From Platanthera guangdongensis (Eukaryota > Streptophyta > Magnoliopsida > Asparagales > Orchidaceae), in NCBI GenBank assembly GCA_039583875.1, contig CM077166.1, positions 94,644,094 through 94,708,093 of the forward strand: DNA of 64,000 nt. Reading direction: 5' to 3'. Below, one piece after another: positions 33,609 through 46,655 of the stretch (the first letter of the stretch is position 1; the number at the start of each line of letters is the position of its first letter). Below the pieces are notes generated by a model. That model saw nothing but the letters and a program-made list of their open reading frames with translations. It searched no databases and was not told where the DNA came from. The position numbers were made by a program, and so were the translations under genes.

Positions 33609-35862
33609 GACCGTCTTTTCTCTCCTCGTTTCTCCTTTTCCCGAGCTGCTGCTTGCTTCCAGCGGGTTGTGCGGGAGGCGGAGGAGCTAAAGCTTTGGCC
33701 GACATTTTCAAGAGGATTTTAGCTCGGTTTCCTCATATGTCTGTAGATTTGGCTTGCTCTCGTCTGGATCTTTCTTTCAAGGTAAGTAATGCTTGTTCTA
33801 GGGCTGTTTCTAGGAGTTAGGGTTTTTGGTTTCTCTTCTTCTTCTCTTAAGCCCTGTTTTTGACTCGTAGGTGGCCAATCTTGCCGCCAAGGCCAGATTT
33901 CTTGTTGTAGCTGCTGCATCTTGGCGGTGAGGCAAGTGGCTCCTTGCCCTTGCCGACTTGACCTCCTTTTTACTTTGTTAATTTGCCGTAATTAGCTCTA
34001 TTTTTGCCTCTAGGAGCTAGTGCAGCAGTGCTTCTTCATTTCAGCCATGTCAGGTTCAGGTTGTCTATGAATTTGGGCTAATCTCTCCTTCTTTATTCTC
34101 GGTTTGGTGTCCATTTGGATGCTGGAGGTAAGGCATGGATGTATTTATCTGTAGTATAAGTTAGATAGCTATTGTGGCCGGGTAAAAAGGGTAGAAGAGA
34201 GAGTTGGAATTAAATTTCGAACTCTCTGTTTGCAAGCGTGGAGGTTGTAGCTTTTTAGGCAGAGGTTTGAGCTTAGGCAGAGGTTTTAGAGTTGGAATTA
34301 AATTTCTAACTCTCTGTTTCCAAGCATTGAGTGAGTGGACCTCACTCAACGCCTTGGCTGTTAGGCTTTTTGGCATGGAGTGTGGTGAACTCACTCAACG
34401 CCGAAGGTAGTATCTGCAGCTAAGTAGAAAGCGTTAACAACATTGAGTGAGTCGAGCTCACTCAACGCCGTCATCCAACGATGGTTTTGTGGCTAAGTCA
34501 TTTGGCATTGAGTGTGTGGAGCTCACTCAACGCCGCGTCGAGTGGACTCGATGCTTTTGCCTTGCGTTGGTGTGATTCCTTAGGATTTTTAGTAGATCTT
34601 CTCCATAGGGGAGGGGTGTTTTATGTTTGGCTAGATCTTTGGCATGCCGACTCTTGGGTTGTGGCAGGTGGTGCAGTTTTGGTGCCTCTGGAGGTGTCGT
34701 TTTATGTGGGGAGCCGTGTCCACCACCTTTATTTGCCCTGGCTTGGGCTGGTGTGTTGGACCCAGGCTGCCACTGTTTGACCCCTTAGCCCTTTTTGGAT
34801 CTGGTTTTGGTTATGTACTCAGATCCATGTTTTGACCCCTGTCATTAACCCACAAAGTTGGGACAGTTACCTCCTTTCCTTGCTTATGACCTTTCTTTGT
34901 TACATGTTTTATGCCATGTTGCTGTTGTAGGTTCTTTTCTTTTGCAGAACATGTTGCTATTGTACTCACACTTGGTGTGTTTTCTTTTACTGTTCTCTAG
35001 ACAGTGATCGTTTCTTACTGTCCTGTTATTCTGCTTCTAATGGTATTTATTGTTGCCGGGTGGTAAACCCTTCTTTACCTGTTCTTAAAGCTAATGCTCT
35101 ATTTATTTTTGACAATATTCTTGTTGAGGTGTTCTTTCCTTGAATGCATCAGGTCCAGGTTGTAGCCGGTTGAGCGTCTAGATCTTTTGGTGGGTTTTTC
35201 TGATAGCCTCCTGGGTAGCTGAGGTTGCCGATCTTCATCCTTGTGAGGTCGTTATTTTCCTTTTTGTATAGACATGCATACTCACCAGTGGGTTCGTGTC
35301 AGGTTGTTGACGCCCACTGGTGGATTTCTTATGATGCTGGGTATGAACTAAAACTTCTACTTTTGTCTATTGTTGGTTGTTTTACTTGTCTTCTGGGAAT
35401 GATTTATGCTAGGTTGCATGTTAGGTTTTTTAAATCCTAAATTATTACTACAAGTATCTCATGCACATCATGTTTATAAAACTAAAGCACTATTTTTCCT
35501 TAAGCGTAAAGACTATCCTTTTTATATATTCTATACTAACCTTAGAGTCATGCATACCATGAGTCGTCCCTCGGGGACTCTTATGCTCATTTAGGATGTC
35601 AAAATAACTAAATTAAAGTATTTTCCGCTGCGAATAAATATATATTTTTAATCGTGGACTAGATGATCCACTGTGCCGAGGGATACAGCCATTAAATATA
35701 ACTGGTTTTCTTTCATAATAAACTATGAATATTCCTTAAAAATCTATAGTATGGAGTTTTGCCTGAACGTGTGCAGTTATCCCCTGCACGATGTGGCATC
35801 ACGACACGTGTTTCCTCTTGCCCTGATATGATTTTATTGTTGAGAAAATTCGGGTCGTGATA

Positions 35863-38563
35863 GCTTTGGCCTTGTTAATCATAGAAAGGCCTACCAGTTC
35901 TTGAAACCTGGCCATTCTAGCTGTATTAGATGTTTCAGGATCTTCAAACCGAACAGGAGGAGAATAGGGTCTTTTAGGACTTTCAGCTTTCTGATCTGCA
36001 GGGAATGATAGCTGTTGTTTATGTTGCTGCTGTGGTTGATGCTGAAGCTGTTGTTGATGCTAAAATTGATGTTGCTTGCCTGAAGAGTAATGCCTATGCT
36101 GGCTGCTCTCAGAAGAAGATCTCCCTTGATGTCTCTGATATGTTTGGAATTTGGTAGATCTTTGGGAAGTTGTGCCTGAAGCACCAGCATCTGGAGGAGG
36201 AGGAGGAGGTGGATCTTTTTTGTATTTCTGAGATGAAGGAGGACAGTATCTTCTGCTTCTCTTCCTTTTTTCCTATTTATTTTTGGAAAACCACATCCAA
36301 GCTGGCATCCCTTTGTATGGAGTTATCTTTTGGAGAATATAGTAGGGAGTGTCATTGGCTAGATTTGGCTTAGGAGCAGGAGGAGGAGGAGCTTTTCTCC
36401 TTTTAGATACTGGCTTCTTCTTTTTCTTAGCATCCTCATCAGAATCCTCATCATCCTTATCATCATCATCACTGCTATCCTGTGGAATATCATATAAAGT
36501 ATCTAGTTTTTTCAGTGTTTCAACAGATATAATGGGTTTCTCAACTTGGGATGGAGCTAGAGTAGATGTTGGAGATGGAGCTGGAAGAGAAATTTCAAGA
36601 GGAGCTGGAGAAATAACTATGATAGTGCTTTCAGCAGCTGCCTTATTTTCTTCTTCAATGTTAGCCCTGATTAACTCATCCAGATCAGGCAAGGGTGAGT
36701 CATCCATTACAAAAGTTGGGACTGAATGGGAAGAGACAATTGGAGAAACAACTTTAGGAAGAGGTGAAGTAGGAACCTATTGAGAAAAAAACTTATCCTT
36801 AAGCTGCTTAGCCACTTTAGGGCTTATTGGAGAGGTGTATGGAATAATAGCCAAAGATGGCTCAGTATACTCTGCTGGAAAGAATCTCAAGTGTGCAGTA
36901 TCAAAAATGCTTAACAAATTAACCAAATCAACTATGGGATTTAAAATGAAATCACCAGCAGTAATTAACTCTTCTGGGACTGCATCTTCCATATCCACAT
37001 CAGTCTCAATAAACTGAATTAAATCAATTAAATCTGTATCTTCTAGAGCAATTAAATCTATAGCTGTAAGCTCTGTATCTACTGTTATCGCTACTGCCTC
37101 TGCATCTGCTGAAACTGAAACTGAGACTGTTGCTACTTGAGCTGCTGCAGCTTCTTCATCAAGCATCTCCCCCTGCCTGGTTTTAGTAATAACTGGAGCC
37201 AGACCCCTAAATGAAGAGGAGGCAGTAGAAAGGGCAGAGATTTGAGCAGATAATGTAGAGATGGAAGTAGCAAGAAGTATAATGGCCTCTGCTATGATGG
37301 TTTTGAGGAGGAGTGTGATTAGAGTAATGACAGATGAGATTGTGGAGGCATCCAGGGATGAAGTGGCAGATGGAGTTTCAAATGGTGGTTTAGGAGAAAC
37401 AATTGGAGGGATGGTAGATTGTGGTGAGGATTGGGGTATGGCATCTTGCATGGAGTCATCCTGGATGGATTGATTGAGATGAGGAGGAGTATTGGGAGGA
37501 GGTGTCAGGAGAATGAAGGATGGTATGGAGGATAAGTGTGGTGGAAGAGGAGATTAAGGTGGTGTTGTAGAAGGGGAGGGTTGATGATAGTCCTGAATAG
37601 GAGATGAGGGGATGTTGGTAAGATCTAGGGGTGGAGAGGTGGCAGAAGATGTAACTGTAGTAGGGACATGAACTTGTTAGAGTTGTTGTTGGAGTTGTGG
37701 ATGTGGTTGAAGAGAGGAAGTATGAACTGTGGAGGGTGATTGTTGTTGAGTTGCTGGAAGGGATGGAGGTGTGGGGATGATCTCTTCAGCAGGGGGGAGT
37801 GGCTCTAACAGCCCTAGTGCTTTTAGAAGCTGAGGGGGAAGAGGTTGAAGCCTTGGTTGGCTTAGTTATGGTCCTCTCCCACCTGCCAAAGAAGGCACAG
37901 GTGAGCCTTTTGCTGGCATTTATGAATATGGTCTGTGAGACCAGGCATTCAGCAGCCTTCTCCTTCAGCAAGATCCCTAGGATCCTTCCAAAGCAAACTT
38001 CTTTCTTATTATTCTTTTTCCTTATCAGATCAAAGAGGATCTGTGTCCAATCCACTTTATTCTTATTGACCACTACACACATGACCAAGAATTGATGTCT
38101 GGTGATGTAGTCATAGGCAGTGTGCTTTCCCAGCAAGACTTTTCCCACTACATCTGCCAGAAACTTATATTCTGCCGATAGGTGCTTCTTCAACAGCTTA
38201 TTTGGGTTATCTACAGCATAACCCATCAGACTTAACATCATATCATATTCTACAGTATCTATATCCAGTTCTTCTTCTCCATTTATCAAATCAAAAATAA
38301 ACTGCGGGAGTCGAAGAAACAGCATTACCCGCGATTGTTCCTGTCATGGTATTTTCCTCTGATGTAGATAAAGTATAGACTCATTCTCTAATTTCTTTTC
38401 CAGCCAGCTTTATTCTTGTTATCATCAGGTTTTTCAAATTTTGTTCTTCCAGTAGAGTCAGAATGTTCAAAAAATTTTGATCAGAGTGTTGAAATGAGTC
38501 GAAGTCGACATCAAATCCTGTGTCAAACTTCATAGCGGCTAGGCCTCCTGCTTGAATCGCCAT
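35863..38563 (-). pseudogene. Env-like extra gene of element D (N-terminal and middle part)
   Basis: Reading on the minus strand from an ATG at 38563: about 60 residues, then a block with LMGYAVDNPNKLLKKHLSAE and HTAYDYITRHQFLVMCVVVN (38325-37786) that resembles the putative plant transposon protein domain found in Sirevirus and other plant elements, then a strongly hydrophobic segment near 37300-37350 (SSVITLITLLLKTIIAEAII) that could be membrane-spanning, acidic runs, and a proline-rich, lysine-rich part (36707-36273). At least four frame breaks. It ends at A's insertion and continues at 12126. Env-like is a positional label; no proof of membrane function. Confidence 0.65.
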
Positions 38564-38954
38564 GAAATCACCTGCAAAAGAAAGAAATGACGATCAAGTG
38601 CAAGGGAACAGAAAGCGCGGGACGGAGGTCGAAGAAAACCTAGTTATAAGATTTTTTGGAATATGAATCGACAAACTACGTTCCATGAAAAATAAGAAAT
38701 TCTTCGACCTGAGATCGACAAAATAATTGATAGTGAACTAATTTATCGAGCTCAGCTGGAAGAGTTGAAGACATTTCATCGAGCACCGTTCGACGAATTT
38801 TTCTGAAGTGGATTTGTCGATCTCCGTTCGACGAAAACAACTTCACTCACAGAGAGTTCGTCGATCTTCGTTCGACGAATATCTCCCGATCTATCCCTAG
38901 TTCGTCGAGCACCGTTTGACGAACTCTGGAAAATTTGTCAAGTGCAGATAGAAA
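38564..38954. other. Spacer between pol and the extra gene of element D
   Basis: No coding frame. Positions 38640-38935 contain about ten TTCGTCGA or TTCGACGAA microrepeats like those of D's LTR. Confidence 0.6.
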
Positions 38955-41900
38955 CTAAACCAAATCATCTCCATTAATCATTCTAAGCTGATTTATAAAG
39001 AATATGTGATTTCTCTCATCCAGAGGTTTGGTGAATATATCAGCTCTTTGTAAATCAGTGTAAATATAGAAAAGAATAATTTTGTTTTTGTCTACACACT
39101 CTCTAATGAAGTGATGCCTAATGTCTATATGCTTAGTCCTACTGTGATGGACTGGATTTTGTGCTATTGTTATAGCACTTGTGTTATCACAAAAGAGAGT
39201 TGAATTATTTAAGTTGATACCATAGTCTAGGAGATTGTTTTGGATCCACAGCATCTGAGAACAACAACTGTCTGCTGCAATATATTCTGCTTCAGCAGTT
39301 GAGGTGGATACAGAAGACTATTTCTTGCAAAACCAAGATACCAACCTCATACCTAGGAACTGACAAATCCTTGAGGTGCTTTTCCTATCAACCATGCATC
39401 CATCAAAGTCAGCATCTGAAAATCCAGTTAATTCAAATTCTGACTCAGCAGATACCATAGGCCTAGACTAGGACAACCCTTTATATATCTCAAAATTCTT
39501 TTTAAGAAAATTAGATGAGATTCTTTAGGGTTCACTTGGAACCTAGCATAAAGGCATGTGGCAAACATGATATCAGGTATGCTTGCTATTAGATATAGTA
39601 GGGACCCAACTATGTCCCTATATAATATCTGATCCACAGGTTTCCCATGTGCATCAGAGTCAATCACAACATTAGTAGTCATAGGTGTTTTCTTTGCTGA
39701 AGCATCAGCCATCCCAAACTTCTTTATAAGCACTTTAGCGTACTTAGCTTGAGAGATGAATATGCCATCAGGCAACTGCTTCACTTGGAGACAAGGAAGT
39801 AGGAAAGCTCACCCATGCTACTCATTTCAAACTTTGAATGCATGAGATCAGAGAACCTCTTGCATAATTTGGAATCAGTAGACCCAAATATGATGTCATC
39901 CACATATATTTGCACTAACAATATTTGATCCTTATGATGTCCAGTGAAAAGTGTTTTATCTACTATGCCTCTAATGAATTTATGCTCTATCAAAAAACTA
40001 GCTAGGGTGTCATACCAAGCTCTTGGAGCTTGCTTGATACCATAAAGAGCTTTATGCAATTTAAAAACATGATAACGGTGAGTTGGAGATACAAAACCTG
40101 GAGGTTGTTCAACATAAACCTCTTCTTTAAGTACTCCATTCAGGAATACACTCTTCACATCCATCTGATACACCTTGAATCTCTTGTAGGATGCATAGGC
40201 CAGGAATATTTTGATTGCCTCCAACCTTGCCACAGATGCAATGGTTTGGTCATAATATATTCCTTCCTCTTACCTGTATCCTTGAGCAACAAGCCTAGCC
40301 TTATTCCTCACTATTGTACCTTGGGCATCCAATTTATTTCTGTATATCCATTTGGTTCCAATGACTAGATAGTCTTGGGGTCTTGGAACCAAATCCCAAA
40401 CTCTACATCTCTCAAATTGATTTAATTCCTCCTATATTGCAATGATCCAGTGGGGATCTTACTCAGCATCATGGATGGATAGAGGTTCAACCTGAGAGAG
40501 AAAACAGGCATGCATCAAATCTTGGTTGAGTTGATGTCTGGTATGTACACCTGCTGATATGTCTCCAATCTTTTGAGATTTGGATGATCACATAATGTAA
40601 CAAGATCAGTGGGTGGATTTGGTTTTGCAACAGCATTAGGAACTAATTCCTCTTGTGGAATTATGTTTGCTGTTGGGGCAAGATCAATTCCTTCAGTGTC
40701 TTCATCTTCACTTTCTTCAATGACTTGTGGAGAAGGATGTGTTGGAACCTCTTGGGTGAGGTTTAGTGCATCCAAGCTCTCACACAATTGAAGTATTTGC
40801 AAAGTGCTATTGGTAGAAATCTCTTTCTTCTTGCAAGATATGTTTTCTTCATCAAATGTAATATGAATAGACTCTTTAATTTTTAGAGATGATTTGATAA
40901 AAACCCTATAGGCTTTGCATACTTGGGAATATCCTAAAAAGATTCCCTCTTCAGCCTTGGCCTCAAACTTTGTAATATATCTTTTGTTGTTGTTGTGAAT
41001 ATAACCTATACATCCAAATATCTTAAAATAGCTGATTTTAGGTTTCTTCCTTTTAAGTAATTCATAGGGAGTCCTATTTTTTAGTTTGTGAATTAAACTT
41101 CTGTTTAGGACATAATTTGCTGTGCTCACAGCGTCTGCCCAAAAAGTTAGGGGCATGTAAGCATCTACAAGCAATGTACCTCCAGCTTCAATGAGTGTCC
41201 TATTTTTTCCTTTCAGGTACCCCATTAATTAACGAGTTCTAGGAGCTGAGAAGCAATGCCTGATACCTTCCTTCTCACAGAACTCATGCATTAAAAGAGA
41301 CTCAAACTCTGTGCCATGATCACTTCTGATCAATGCAACTTGAGTAGAGAACTCAATATGTATGGTCCTGAGAAAATCTGTAAGAACCATGAAGGTATCT
41401 GACTTAGGTCTCAGAAAGGATACCGAAGTGAACCTGTAGAAGTCATCCACAATAACTAAGGTGTATGATTTCCCTCCTAGGCTTTGTACAACAATGGGTC
41501 CAAAGAGATCCATGTGTAGCAAATACAAAATCCTAGGTGAATTACTTTTATTAACAGATTTAAAGCTAGATTTATTTTGTTTGACTAGTTGACAAGCCCT
41601 GCAAAAGCCTTCCTTCTTGTAGGGATCAGAAGGTAAACCTCTAAAAAGGTTCTCTTTTGATAGCCTAGCAATATTTTTCAAGTTTACATGACCTAGCATT
41701 TTATGTCACAAATCATTCTGATTACTAGTAATATTAAGTAAGCAGATATCAGAATTGGCAGATAGAAAATCAACTAAATATATGTTGCCTTGTCTATTTC
41801 CAATTAAAACAGTTTGATTTTTCTTATTAGAAATAATACAAGAAGATGAGTTGAAGTGTACCTGATAACCTTCATCACATAACTAACATATGGATATGAG

Positions 41901-42110
41901 GTTATGCTTTAGTCCTCTGACATAAGTTACTTTCTTGAAAGCAACAGCTTCAATCTTCACTTCTCCAAAACCTTCTGACTGGCCATATTTGGAATCCCTA
42001 AAGATAACCTTTGGCCCGAGCTTGGACTGGTTTTTGTGTAAGATGTCCTTGCTGCCAGTTATGTATTTGGAGCACCCACTATCCAGGTTCCATGTTTGAT
42101 TATTTGCTGG
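38955..42110 (-). pseudogene. pol: pol of element D (Copia order: protease, integrase, RT, RNase H)
   Basis: Minus strand. Protease LDSGCSKYITG is near 42080. The pre-integrase zinc motif HKMLGHVNLKNIARL with CRACQ is at 41700-41590. Integrase catalytic aspartates are in MDLFGP and RSDHGTEFES (41520-41300). Reverse transcriptase shows [42 protein letters not shown] and [10 protein letters not shown] (40180-39880). RNase H has FCDNTSAITIAQNPVHHSRTKHIDIRHHFI near 39190. The gene is spread over three frames with several stops, so it is dead. Integrase before reverse transcriptase defines Copia. Confidence 0.9.
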
Positions 42111-42269
42111 ACAACCCTTGACCTGCAGTGAAATACAATTAATTGTTCTTGACCCAGGTTACCTAGGGTCCTTTGTTTTGCTGGTATGAAAAGCTCTAAA
42201 TGACAGAAAATTCTGGTTGGGATTTGTATCCTAAAGGGTGATATCACCTAGGTGGTATAACCCAATCAG

Positions 42270-44079
42270 CTACAGGATTAAATGGTTTCCTGGAATTATT
42301 AGAGTTGCTGTTAAGATTACAGTTTTTGTTAAGTCTTTCTGGGTTCGATGAATTTCTGTGAGTTCGCTGACCAGAGTTCGATGAATTCTGTTGAGATCGT
42401 CGATCTCTTCCCAGAGAATGAACATATTCATTTTCTGTGCCCCACGTTCGTCGACCTCTGCTCGACGAACCATAAAGAGTTCGTCGATCGTAGTTAGATG
42501 AATAATTATAACTATAGTTTTCATTCAGAGTTCGTCGATTTGTGTTCGACGAACTGGCTGCATTTCATCGATCTAAGTTCGACGAATTCTGTTGAGCCTT
42601 ATTTTTACTTAAGATTTTCTGATTTATGGTTTTTAGACATATTGATTTGGGAACATTTTCTATTGTTTGTTTATTATTTATTTTCTCTTTCCCTTTTTCA
42701 GAAACAAATTTGATTGGGGTTGTCAGTATGTTTTTCTTGAGGATGGGTGGCAAAATTGATGAAGCACCCAATCCTAGCTTGCCATTTAGTCTTGCATTTA
42801 TAGTGCTTGTGATGTCCATCAGCTTGAAGCTTCTTCCATTAAGAGTCTCCACAAGTTGTTTAGCCTCATAAAGCTCAGTCTTTAACATTATTATTTGTCC
42901 TTTAGCTAAGGTTAGTTCATCTTTTAACCTATTATTTTCAGAGTTGATATTCTCTAGGTTTCCTAATTTTTCCCTAAGAGTTTTAATATCCTTTTCTGAG
43001 TTTATTAAGTCTATACACAATGTTTTAAATTAAAATTTAAAAGAATCAGAACTGTAATCAAAAGAAGACAATACCTTATCAGCTTCAGAATCTGAAATTG
43101 CTTCATTGTTTGAGTCCTCTTCTTCTGAATGGCTCTTGGAAGCATCAATTGCCATGAGGCAAACCTCCTTGGCCCTTGCCTCTTCCTCATCTTTGCTGGA
43201 GCTAGAAGATGTTGATTCTTCTTCAGTCTCACTCCAGGTTTAGGCCACAAAACCCTTCTCCTTCTTCTTATATTTGCTGGAAGAAGGTCTGCTGTTGTGT
43301 TGTCTCATGGTATCTGTCTCTCTTCTCTTTTCTTTCTTCTGATTCTTTGGACACTCAGAGATGAAGTGTCCAGCTTTCCTGCAACAAAAGCATACCACTT
43401 CTTTAGTTGGTGTTTTATCATACCTTGGTTTGTCATCCTGTCTGGATGACTTCCTCCTGAAATCTTTTCTTATCAACTTGTGGAATCTTTTGGCAAAAAT
43501 ACTCATGAGTTATTCATTTGTTGAGGGATTCTCTGTCTCTTCAGCTGCCTTGAAATTAATGTTATGCTCTTTTCTTGCTGGAGGGGGTGTTCTCTGCTCA
43601 GCTGCATCCCTGGATTTAATCAGCTATTCATAGGACTTAAGTTTGCCTAATAGAGATTCTGTGGATATCTCATTTAGGCTTCTGGCTTCTTTGATAGGCC
43701 AGATCCTTGAATCCCATGAGCTTGGGAAGCACATTAGGATCTTGTCATTCACCTCAGTGAGGGTGATGTCCTTGTCTAAGGTTTTTAGCTCATTGATGAT
43801 TGAGCTTAACCTATTATACATGTTAGCTACTGACTTAGCTTCCTCTTTCTTGAAATTCTCATATAAGGATATGAGGTTGGATCTCCTATCCTTTCTTTCA
43901 TCTGCTATTCCAACCATCATTTGGTTTAGAGAATCCCAGATGGCTTTGGCTGAAGTGCATTCAACAACCTTTTGAAAGATATCATCTGACATAGTCTGTG
44001 CCAGTATGTTCATTTCCCTGGCATCAGCAACCTTGGCCTTCTTCTGAGCCTCAGTCCACTCAGGTGGTTGAACTGCATT
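42270..44079 (-). pseudogene. gag: gag of element D, main part
   Basis: Minus strand. Starts at the B insertion and includes a capsid-like region (ANMYNRLSSIINELKTLDKD, FPSSWDSRIWPIKEARSLNEIS) and the zinc knuckle CFCCRKAGHFISEC near 43385, an acidic serine-rich part, a coiled coil (43010-42800) and a polar linker containing RRS/SSN stretches encoded by TTCGTCGA-like DNA (42590-42340). Most of it is in a single frame interrupted by four stops (43624, about 43510, 43240, about 43033). The family is the UBN2-type gag of Sireviruses. Confidence 0.85.
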
Positions 44080-46394
44080 TGTAACGCCCCGAAACTCAAA
44101 GGAGCGAAGGTGGACGTTTTGGGCCAGTTTGGGTTCTGGCTGCAGGCACACGGCCTGGGACACGGGCGTGTCCCAGGGCGTGTCAAGCCTGTGTCGACAT
44201 TGAGACGGGGTGTCGACACTTTTGTCTCAACATTGTGTCGAGACTGGGCACACGGCCTGCGACACGGGCGTGTCGCAGGGCGTGTCGACCCGTGTCGACA
44301 CTTAGCCGCGAAGTCGACACTCTGCGTTCGACGAAGTGTCGAGACATGGCACACGGCCTGTGACACGGGCGTGTCGCAGGGCGTCTCGACCTGTCTCGAC
44401 GAACATCCCGGGGAGTCGACGAGCTTTGCTCGACGATGCGTCGAGACAAGGCACACGGCCTAGGACACGGGCGTGTCCAAGGCCGTGTCATCAGGTCGAC
44501 GATCTTCACTCGACGAAGCATCGAGTGTCGAGACCGTGTACATGGCCTGGGGTCCAGGCGTGTTGAGGTGACACGGGTAGGGACACGGGCGTGTCCTCGA
44601 ACCCGTGCAGTGCTCGGGTTGATTTTGGGGAAAAAATGATGGGGTACACGGCCGGCCACACGGCCGTGTCAGGTGGAGCACGGGCGTGTCAGCTCGAACA
44701 CGGGCGTGTTCGATACCCGTGTGAGGTTCCAGGTGATTCGATTTTGATGGCGAATTAGGCACACGGCCCTGGACATGGGCGTGTGTCAGGCCGTGTTCGG
44801 TCCAGATTGGGCATTTCAGTCCCGAATCAAAGCCGTTCGTTTCCTTATTTTGAGATCCAATGGCTGGGGGTTGTTCCTGAAGGGATATACCCGGGTTTGG
44901 GCTTTCAAAACCCTCACTTTTCTTAAGTGTTGTCTTTCTAAAACCTTAGAGAGAGAGGAGAGCCAAGGGAGGAAGAAGGAGCTAGATCCCGCCATTGGAG
45001 GAGCTTCGGAGCTCCGAATCGCGAGCCGACTCCGGATCCACGGAGGCAAAGCTAGTGCGGTGCTTTTCATCCGATTACTTTTCAATGGCGCCAAAGAGGA
45101 ACGCTAGGGTAACGATCCTCATCTTGAGCATGAGTAGCTCTCTTTCTTTGCATAGGAAGCCCGCTCTCGCGAGTTTGCAGAGAGTTGGAGGCGTTCCTTC
45201 GGGTAGATATGTGAAGTCCCCGTTGTTTAGAGTCCGTAAGCGAGAACGGACATAGGCATGATGTGTGAAGCCTATCCGGACATGTTGGTCTGGATCGGTG
45301 ATGTTGAATTGCATAAATGCCGGAGAAGACTCCGTGCTATGGTTTGTTTTTCGGGTTTTCTACGCGGTAGATTGCAGCAGGGAGCCTTGGGGACTAACCC
45401 AAAGGTGCACCCGGAAAACTGGGCGGATCCGAGATCTTGCCAACTTGGTGGCTTGAGAGCCAACTTGAACATAACTGGGTTATGTGACTTGTGATGAAAA
45501 TGGGACTCGGTGGAAGTTTGACCCGCGCAAATGGCTTAAATTGTCGTTGCGATGTGAGCACGGGTTAGACAGAACCGTACCCATTCTATGTCGTTCGGTT
45601 AAAGAGACCTAAAGGTACGTGGCACTTGTCGTTGGCATAGATTAAGGTCTTCGGCGGTCAATAGCTTAAATTGTCGTGACCCAGGCCAGTAAGACAAATT
45701 GCTCATAGGTTTGGCCGTCTAAGTGGCGGTGGTGAGTCCGGAATGTCTATGGCTTTAATTGACGTGACATCGACCGGTTCACCAAGAATGTGCCCTGAGA
45801 GCACGGGGCGTGTGGCCGTGAGTGCCAACGTCTGTGATGAAATGGTTATATGTTTATAGTGCTCGCTTATGCTAATGAAATGCAGGGAAGGAGCATCGCC
45901 GCCACGAGTTGGGGGCAGGATCGTTATTATTTGGTCAGCATTGCTGACCGTTGCCTTGTTTTGCCACCGTGCGGTGGTATGTTGCTTGCAGGTGCAGCTG
46001 GACCAAGCGGTCAATAGCGGGCTAAAGCCCGAATGCGAAGCCGGCCCTTGAAGGCCTAATTGGAAGTGTTTACTACTTTATTCATGTGTGACCGGCCTGC
46101 GTGTTGTGGTTTGTAAAACCTGTAATTGGAAGTGAAACATTTTGTAAGGCCTAAAGGCTCATTTTGGGTATTTTGTAATAACATTCCTATTTTGTATTAG
46201 TGGACATTCGTGCTTTAATGCTGGGTTATTTGTTACAACTTTTATAAACTGCTTCCGCTAGAATGCTCTGTGTAGGACGTTGAGATTGGTTGGATGGTTT
46301 CCATAAGTAACCACCCGGTCTGTCTATGGCATACGGATTCGGGCCCCGGCCGGACCTACTGCTATATGCTATATGACGGATAGGGGGTGTTACA
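44080..46394 (+). repeat. 5' LTR of element B
   Basis: TGTAACGCCCC to GGGGGTGTTACA. The first 650 bases are packed with ACACGGGCGTGTC and CACACGGCC motifs and, at 44190-44530, TGTCGACAC and CTCGACGA motifs, many self-complementary. Positions 45000-45250 are strongly conserved with the other LTR and probably include the transcribed R region. Confidence 0.95.
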
Positions 46395-46397
46395 AAT

Positions 46398-46408
46398 TGG
46401 TATCAGAC
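46398..46408 (+). other. Primer-binding site of element B
   Basis: TGGTATCAGAC lies three bases after the LTR and complements initiator methionine tRNA. Confidence 0.88.
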
Positions 46409-46435
46409 TACTGGTTTTGGTCGGGCTTAAAGTGA

Positions 46436-46515
46436 ATTCATGGGCGAATTCTTTTTAAGGGGTGGTGAGCACATTGTGTGCGTCATCGTAATAACAGTAA
46501 AAAGAACCCATGAAT
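46436..46515 (+). other. Long-range stem in the leader of element B
   Basis: ATTCATGGG (46436-46444) and TTCTTTTT (46449-46456) pair perfectly with CCCATGAAT (46507-46515) and AAAAAGAA (46499-46506), leaving a 4-base bulge CGAA. Inside lies a small hairpin GCACA/TGTGC near 46470. It lies just after the primer site, where retroelement RNAs fold. Confidence 0.6.
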
Positions 46516-46655
46516 GTCAACTTAGGAATGAAAATACTCGTGTTTGAGGTACCTGCGTGTTCCTATAATTGCTGTTTGCAATTTATTTGGTCGCTTAACG
46601 GTGTTTTGTATCACTATAGGTGACCAGAAGTGGTGTTGGGCCGTCAGAACGCTGA

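Larger units (their letters stand above)
12127..35862 (+). mobile_element. Element A: Tekay-like Ty3 retrotransposon carrying nested element T
   Basis: LTRs at 12127-14126 and 32857-35862 share their ends (TGTAA... and ...GGGTCGTGATA), and the insertion is flanked by a perfect GCTTT duplication (12122-12126 and 35863-35867). Order: LTR, primer site, leader, gag, protease, reverse transcriptase, RNase H, integrase, chromodomain, polypurine tract, LTR. Without T it would be about 10.5 kb. Gag and pol have many stop codons, so it is defective. It disrupts the extra gene of element D. Confidence 0.92.
32857..35862 (+). repeat. 3' LTR of element A (3,006 bp)
   Basis: Full-length LTR, from TGTAACTCCC to GGGTCGTGATA, next to GCTTT. 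It holds about 1 kb (33248-34255) not present in the 5' LTR, including a TGTCGACA-rich array and a TATA box. The inverted-repeat motif CTCACTCAACGCC occurs four times at 34330-34535 as in the 5' LTR. Confidence 0.92.

Noticed and set aside
36349..37473. Plus-strand open frames rich in Ser, Glu and Gly
   Set aside because: They are shadows of the acidic and proline-rich minus-strand extra gene of element D.
45000..45255. A conserved 86-88 codon frame in both LTRs of B
   Set aside because: Conservation is expected because the LTRs are copies of each other; no domain is evident.
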